Assembly (NCBI RefSeq): GCF_003970795.1
Contig: NZ_RWKW01000024.1
Location: 1 to 35,936, forward strand
Origin: Aquibium carbonis
Lineage (GTDB): Bacteria > Pseudomonadota > Alphaproteobacteria > Rhizobiales > Rhizobiaceae
Direction: 5' to 3'
Length of the DNA: 35,936 bases
The translations under genes and the position numbers were made by a program. This document shows positions 33,387-35,936 of the stretch, piece after piece (position 1 is the first letter of the stretch; the number at the start of each line of letters is the position of its first letter). Under the pieces are notes generated by a model, which had not been told where the DNA came from, searched no databases, and saw nothing but the letters and a program-made list of their open reading frames with translations.

Positions 33387-34352
33387 ATGGAGATGGAGAA
33401 CGCGCGCCTGATCACCCGCGACGAGTTCGGTGAGACGGTGTCAACGCTCGAGCGCGAAATCGCCGCCTGGCGCGACGGACAGGCCGGCCCGCGGATCGCC
33501 CAGTTGATCATCGTTCATGGAGGCGGCGCCGAGGAGACGGAAATCCTGGACGCGATGCTGCGCGACCTGGCGCCCGATCTGACCGCGCTGGCCGAGATCG
33601 ACGTCGTCTCCGTCCCGGGTGGGCGCTACTACGAGATCAAGAACGCGGCGATCTCCAGGGCGAAGGGGGAAATCGTCCTCTTCCTCGACTCGGATTCCGT
33701 CCCGCAGCCCGGCTGGATGTCGAAGATGCTCGCGCCGTTCGAGGACAAGGCGGTGACCGTCGTGAACGGCTTCACGGCGCTGGAGCACGACGATTTCCTG
33801 TCGCGCGCCTATGCGCTGTTCTGGATATTTCCGCTGGCGAACGGCGACGAGCGCTTCGCGGCCAAGCGCTCGCTCAACGTCAACAACAGCGCCTTTCGGC
33901 GCCACTGGATCGCCGCCAATCCCTTCCCCGACAACAACGGGTTCAAGGTCTCCTGCAGCATCCTGTGGGATCAGGTCCTCCGCGACGAGGTGGGGGTGCG
34001 CCGGGTCGACGCGCTGGCCCTGCACAAGCCGCCGCGCGGGGTCCGCTTCCTGGTGTGGCGCGCGCTGGTGACGGGCCGCGACAACGACCGCCGCCATGCG
34101 GTCCTGAAGTCGCCGAGCCGCCCGCGGCGGGTCGTGCACGCGTTCGGGCGCCTGTGGACGGCCGAGTGGCGTTCGCTGCGCCGCATCTTCGGCAAGGGCG
34201 GCCATGTCGGCATGCCGATCTGGGAGCGGCCGCCAGCCTTTCTCGTCGCCTCGGCGTTCCACATCCTCCCCTTCTTCAGCCAGGCCGCGATGGCCGCCGG
34301 GCTCGTGCGCGATCGCGTGGAGCACATTCCCGATTACGTCGAGCGAAGCTGA
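33387..34352 (+). CDS. Family 2 glycosyltransferase (start uncertain)
   Basis: This 321-residue GT-A fold protein has LFLDSDSVPQPGWM (about residues 98-110), with the metal/nucleotide-sugar DxD-like motif, and a later segment NVNNSAFRRHWI that fits the acceptor half of GT2 enzymes. A hydrophobic C-terminal stretch (about 290-305) may be membrane-associated. The frame upstream reads CNASIV just before ATG 33387, which looks like the first beta strand of the fold, but no start codon exists in that frame back to the stop at 33285. Either the gene uses ATG 33387 with a shortened first strand, or the upstream end is broken or shifted. The donor sugar and product are unknown. The next gene follows after five bases. 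Confidence 0.78.
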   Translation: MEMENARLITRDEFGETVSTLEREIAAWRDGQAGPRIAQLIIVHGGGAEETEILDAMLRDLAPDLTALAEIDVVSVPGGRYYEIKNAAISRAKGEIVLFLDSDSVPQPGWMSKMLAPFEDKAVTVVNGFTALEHDDFLSRAYALFWIFPLANGDERFAAKRSLNVNNSAFRRHWIAANPFPDNNGFKVSCSILWDQVLRDEVGVRRVDALALHKPPRGVRFLVWRALVTGRDNDRRHAVLKSPSRPRRVVHAFGRLWTAEWRSLRRIFGKGGHVGMPIWERPPAFLVASAFHILPFFSQAAMAAGLVRDRVEHIPDYVERS

Positions 34353-34357
34353 ACGCA

Positions 34358-35266
34358 ATGCCGGACAGCCCGCTCATCGCCATCATCACGCCGACCCACA
34401 ATCGCCGCGCGGCCTTGCTGCGCGCGGTGGAGAGCGTCCGGGCCCAGTCCCTGGCCGGCTGGGAGCACGTCGTGGTCGATGACGGCTCGACCGATGGCAC
34501 GGTCGACGCGCTGGCCGCCGCCCCCGACGATCGGCTGACGGTTCTGCGCCTGCCCGGCTGGCGCGGCGCCAACGCCGCCCGCAATGCCGGCATCGAGGCG
34601 TCGCGGGCACCGCTCGTCACCTTCCTCGATTCCGACGACGTGTTCCTGCCGAATCGGTTGCGGGACACCGTGGCCCTGTTCGACGCCGATCCCGATCTCG
34701 TCCTGACGATCAGTTCGTTCGAGCATGAGAAGAACGGGGTGGTCCGCCGTGTCTCCAACCCGCCGGCGCGCCTCGACGCCGCTGGACTGGAAAGCGCGAT
34801 CGTCGGCGACCTGATCTCGGTCGCGGGTTCGGCGATCACGGTGCGCAGGCAGGCGCTGGACGAGGCGGGGCGCTTCGACGAGACGCTGATGCGCCTGCAG
34901 GATCGCGATCTGTTCCTGCGCCTCGCTCGCCGGCATGGCGCGCGGGTCCTGCCTGATGCGGACTGGATCAAGTACACGAGCCCGGACTCGATCTCGCGGC
35001 CGCATGACGGCTATGTCGAGGCCTTCTCCGAACTGGTCCGGCGGCATCCGTGCTATCGCCACCGCTATCCGTCGCTGGCCGCCTACATGGTGGCGCGCCG
35101 CCTGCTGGGGCGGCTTTTGCAGGGGGAGTTCGGCGGCGCGTGGCGCGACTACCGCGTCAACCGGGCAAGCCCGTCGCTCGGCTTTTCGGTGCCGACTCTG
35201 GCGACGGCCTACCTGCCGGGCCGTCGCCAGCGGCGCAGGCTGCGGGACGCGCTGCGCGCCGGCTGA
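34358..35266 (+). CDS. Family 2 glycosyltransferase
   Basis: This 302-residue GT2 enzyme of the GT-A fold opens with IAIITPTHNRRAALLRAVES. VVVDDGSTDGTVD follows as the nucleotide-binding aspartate region, then GANAARNAGIEAS and the DxD-like LVTFLDSDDVFLPNR. A late RLQDRDLFLRLAR supplies the probable ED/QxxRW-type catalytic part, and a basic C-terminus (RRQRRRLRDALRAG) may touch the membrane. It forms a two-gene unit with the preceding transferase. It presumably adds a sugar to a surface polysaccharide, lipid or glycoprotein. Its end lies nine bases from the converging uracil-DNA glycosylase gene. Confidence 0.88.
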   Translation: MPDSPLIAIITPTHNRRAALLRAVESVRAQSLAGWEHVVVDDGSTDGTVDALAAAPDDRLTVLRLPGWRGANAARNAGIEASRAPLVTFLDSDDVFLPNRLRDTVALFDADPDLVLTISSFEHEKNGVVRRVSNPPARLDAAGLESAIVGDLISVAGSAITVRRQALDEAGRFDETLMRLQDRDLFLRLARRHGARVLPDADWIKYTSPDSISRPHDGYVEAFSELVRRHPCYRHRYPSLAAYMVARRLLGRLLQGEFGGAWRDYRVNRASPSLGFSVPTLATAYLPGRRQRRRLRDALRAG

Positions 35267-35275
35267 ACCGGCGTC

Positions 35276-35935
35276 TCAGCCAAGCGCCCTGAGCTTTGCC
35301 TTGACCTCCAGCAAGTCGCGCCATGCCAGCCGCTTGTGCGACGGATTGCGCAGCAGGTAGGCCGGGTGCAGCGTCGGCATGGCGGGAATGGTCACCCCCG
35401 AGGCGGTGGTGTGCGACTTCCAGGTGCCGCGCATCCGCAGCACCCCTTCGGTGGCATGGAGCAGCACCTTGGCCGAAGGCCCGCCCAGCGTCACCAGCAC
35501 CTTCGGATTGGCGAGTTCCACCTGCCGCTCGATGAACGGCCGGCAGATCTCGGTCTCGATCGGCGTCGGCGTCCGGTTGCCCGGCGGGCGCCAGGGAATG
35601 ACGTTGGCGATGTAGGCGCGCGAGCGGTCGAGGCCGATGGCGGCCAGCATCAGGTCGAGCAGGCGGCCCGAGCGGCCGACGAAGGGCAAGCCTTCGAGAT
35701 CCTCGTCGCGGCCCGGCGCCTCGCCCACGAACATGATGTCGGCCTGCGGATTGCCATCGGAAAAGACGAGGTTCTTGGCCGTGGACTTGAGGTTGCAGCC
35801 CTCGAACGCGGCCAGCAGTTCGCGCAGCTCCTCCATCGAGGCTGCCGAGCGCGCGAGTTCGCGTGCACGCGCGACCTGCGCCTCGTCGGGGATGGCCGCG
35901 GGCGCCTCGGGCCGCGCCGGCGGGGCAAGCGCGTG
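35276..35935 (-). CDS. Uracil-DNA glycosylase, family 4 type (partial, 5' end outside window)
   Basis: The frame is open to the right edge, so the N-terminus is missing; an ATG at 35836 is internal. About 219 residues are visible. They contain the uracil-pocket motif FVGEAPGRDEDLEG, then PFVGRSGRLLDLML, NVIPWRPPGNRTPT, LVTLGGPSAKVLL and the second active-site motif TLHPAYLLRNPSHK. These define the family 4/5 uracil-DNA glycosylases, which excise uracil to start base-excision repair. Family 4 enzymes usually carry four cysteines for a 4Fe-4S cluster. Only two cysteines (in FEGCNLK and EICRPF) are present in the visible part. The class is clear, but the cluster is in doubt. Confidence 0.88.
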   Translation of the reverse strand, partial: HALAPPARPEAPAAIPDEAQVARARELARSAASMEELRELLAAFEGCNLKSTAKNLVFSDGNPQADIMFVGEAPGRDEDLEGLPFVGRSGRLLDLMLAAIGLDRSRAYIANVIPWRPPGNRTPTPIETEICRPFIERQVELANPKVLVTLGGPSAKVLLHATEGVLRMRGTWKSHTTASGVTIPAMPTLHPAYLLRNPSHKRLAWRDLLEVKAKLRALG

Positions 35936-35936
35936 G

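Noticed and set aside
33208-33411. A 67-codon frame before the first glycosyltransferase
   Set aside because: There is no ribosome site and third-position GC is low compared with neighbours. It is kept only as part of the possible frameshift question.

Overview
The window is high-GC DNA with almost no gap between genes. It looks like the chromosome of an alphaproteobacterium of the order Hyphomicrobiales (Rhizobiales), most like Mesorhizobium, Aquamicrobium and other Phyllobacteriaceae. The evidence is a FeuN/FeuP/FeuQ set, a cycHJKL (ccmIEFH) cluster running into degP, an OmpR/EnvZ-type pair and glnE, a PleC-type histidine kinase beside pepN, and the tail-fibre end of a gene transfer agent (GTA) cluster. 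Genus-level placement is inference. No rRNA, tRNA, CRISPR array, transposase or integrase was recognised.

Layout. 1-1704: end of a GTA/phage-tail cluster (partial tail protein and a small holin-like membrane protein). 1802-4225: small periplasmic FeuN-like protein, response regulator FeuP and sensor kinase FeuQ. 4530-4949: glycine-zipper lipoprotein. 5091-9156: cytochrome c maturation genes ccmI-ccmE-ccmF-ccmH, mostly overlapping. 9196-10428: alpha/beta-hydrolase fused to OsmC. 10563-14407: periplasmic protease DegP, a strong terminator, then a second two-component pair. 14404-17349: glnE.

17417-22436 is an accessory block on the other side of glnE. A LysR regulator is divergent from a three-gene operon: a TAXI-type TRAP binding protein, a fused TRAP permease and a LigW-like metal-dependent decarboxylase. 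Between the divergent genes lies a sigma70-like promoter whose -10 box is covered by a two-shell dyad containing a T-N11-A LysR box. From memory, glnE and pleC are neighbours in rhizobia, so this block looks like a metabolic insertion into a conserved neighbourhood. It is the best candidate for an undescribed system: uptake and decarboxylation of an unknown aromatic carboxylate.

22470-27602 (minus strand): pleC, with five GANTC (CcrM) sites packed into 74 bp upstream, and pepN. 27748-30998: an orphan molybdopterin subunit of the xanthine/CO dehydrogenase family, translationally coupled to an EamA exporter. 30979-32359: XRE/MmyB-type regulator divergent from a small membrane protein, with a perfect 6-5-6 palindrome between them. 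32438-35266: an uncharacterised helical protein and two family 2 glycosyltransferases. 35276 to the right edge: a family 4-type uracil-DNA glycosylase, cut by the window.

Functionally, most of the left half concerns the cell envelope (FeuPQ, Ccm, DegP, second two-component pair). glnE and pleC are core nitrogen and cell-cycle regulators. The accessory content lies at 17.4-22.4 kb and 27.7-35.3 kb.
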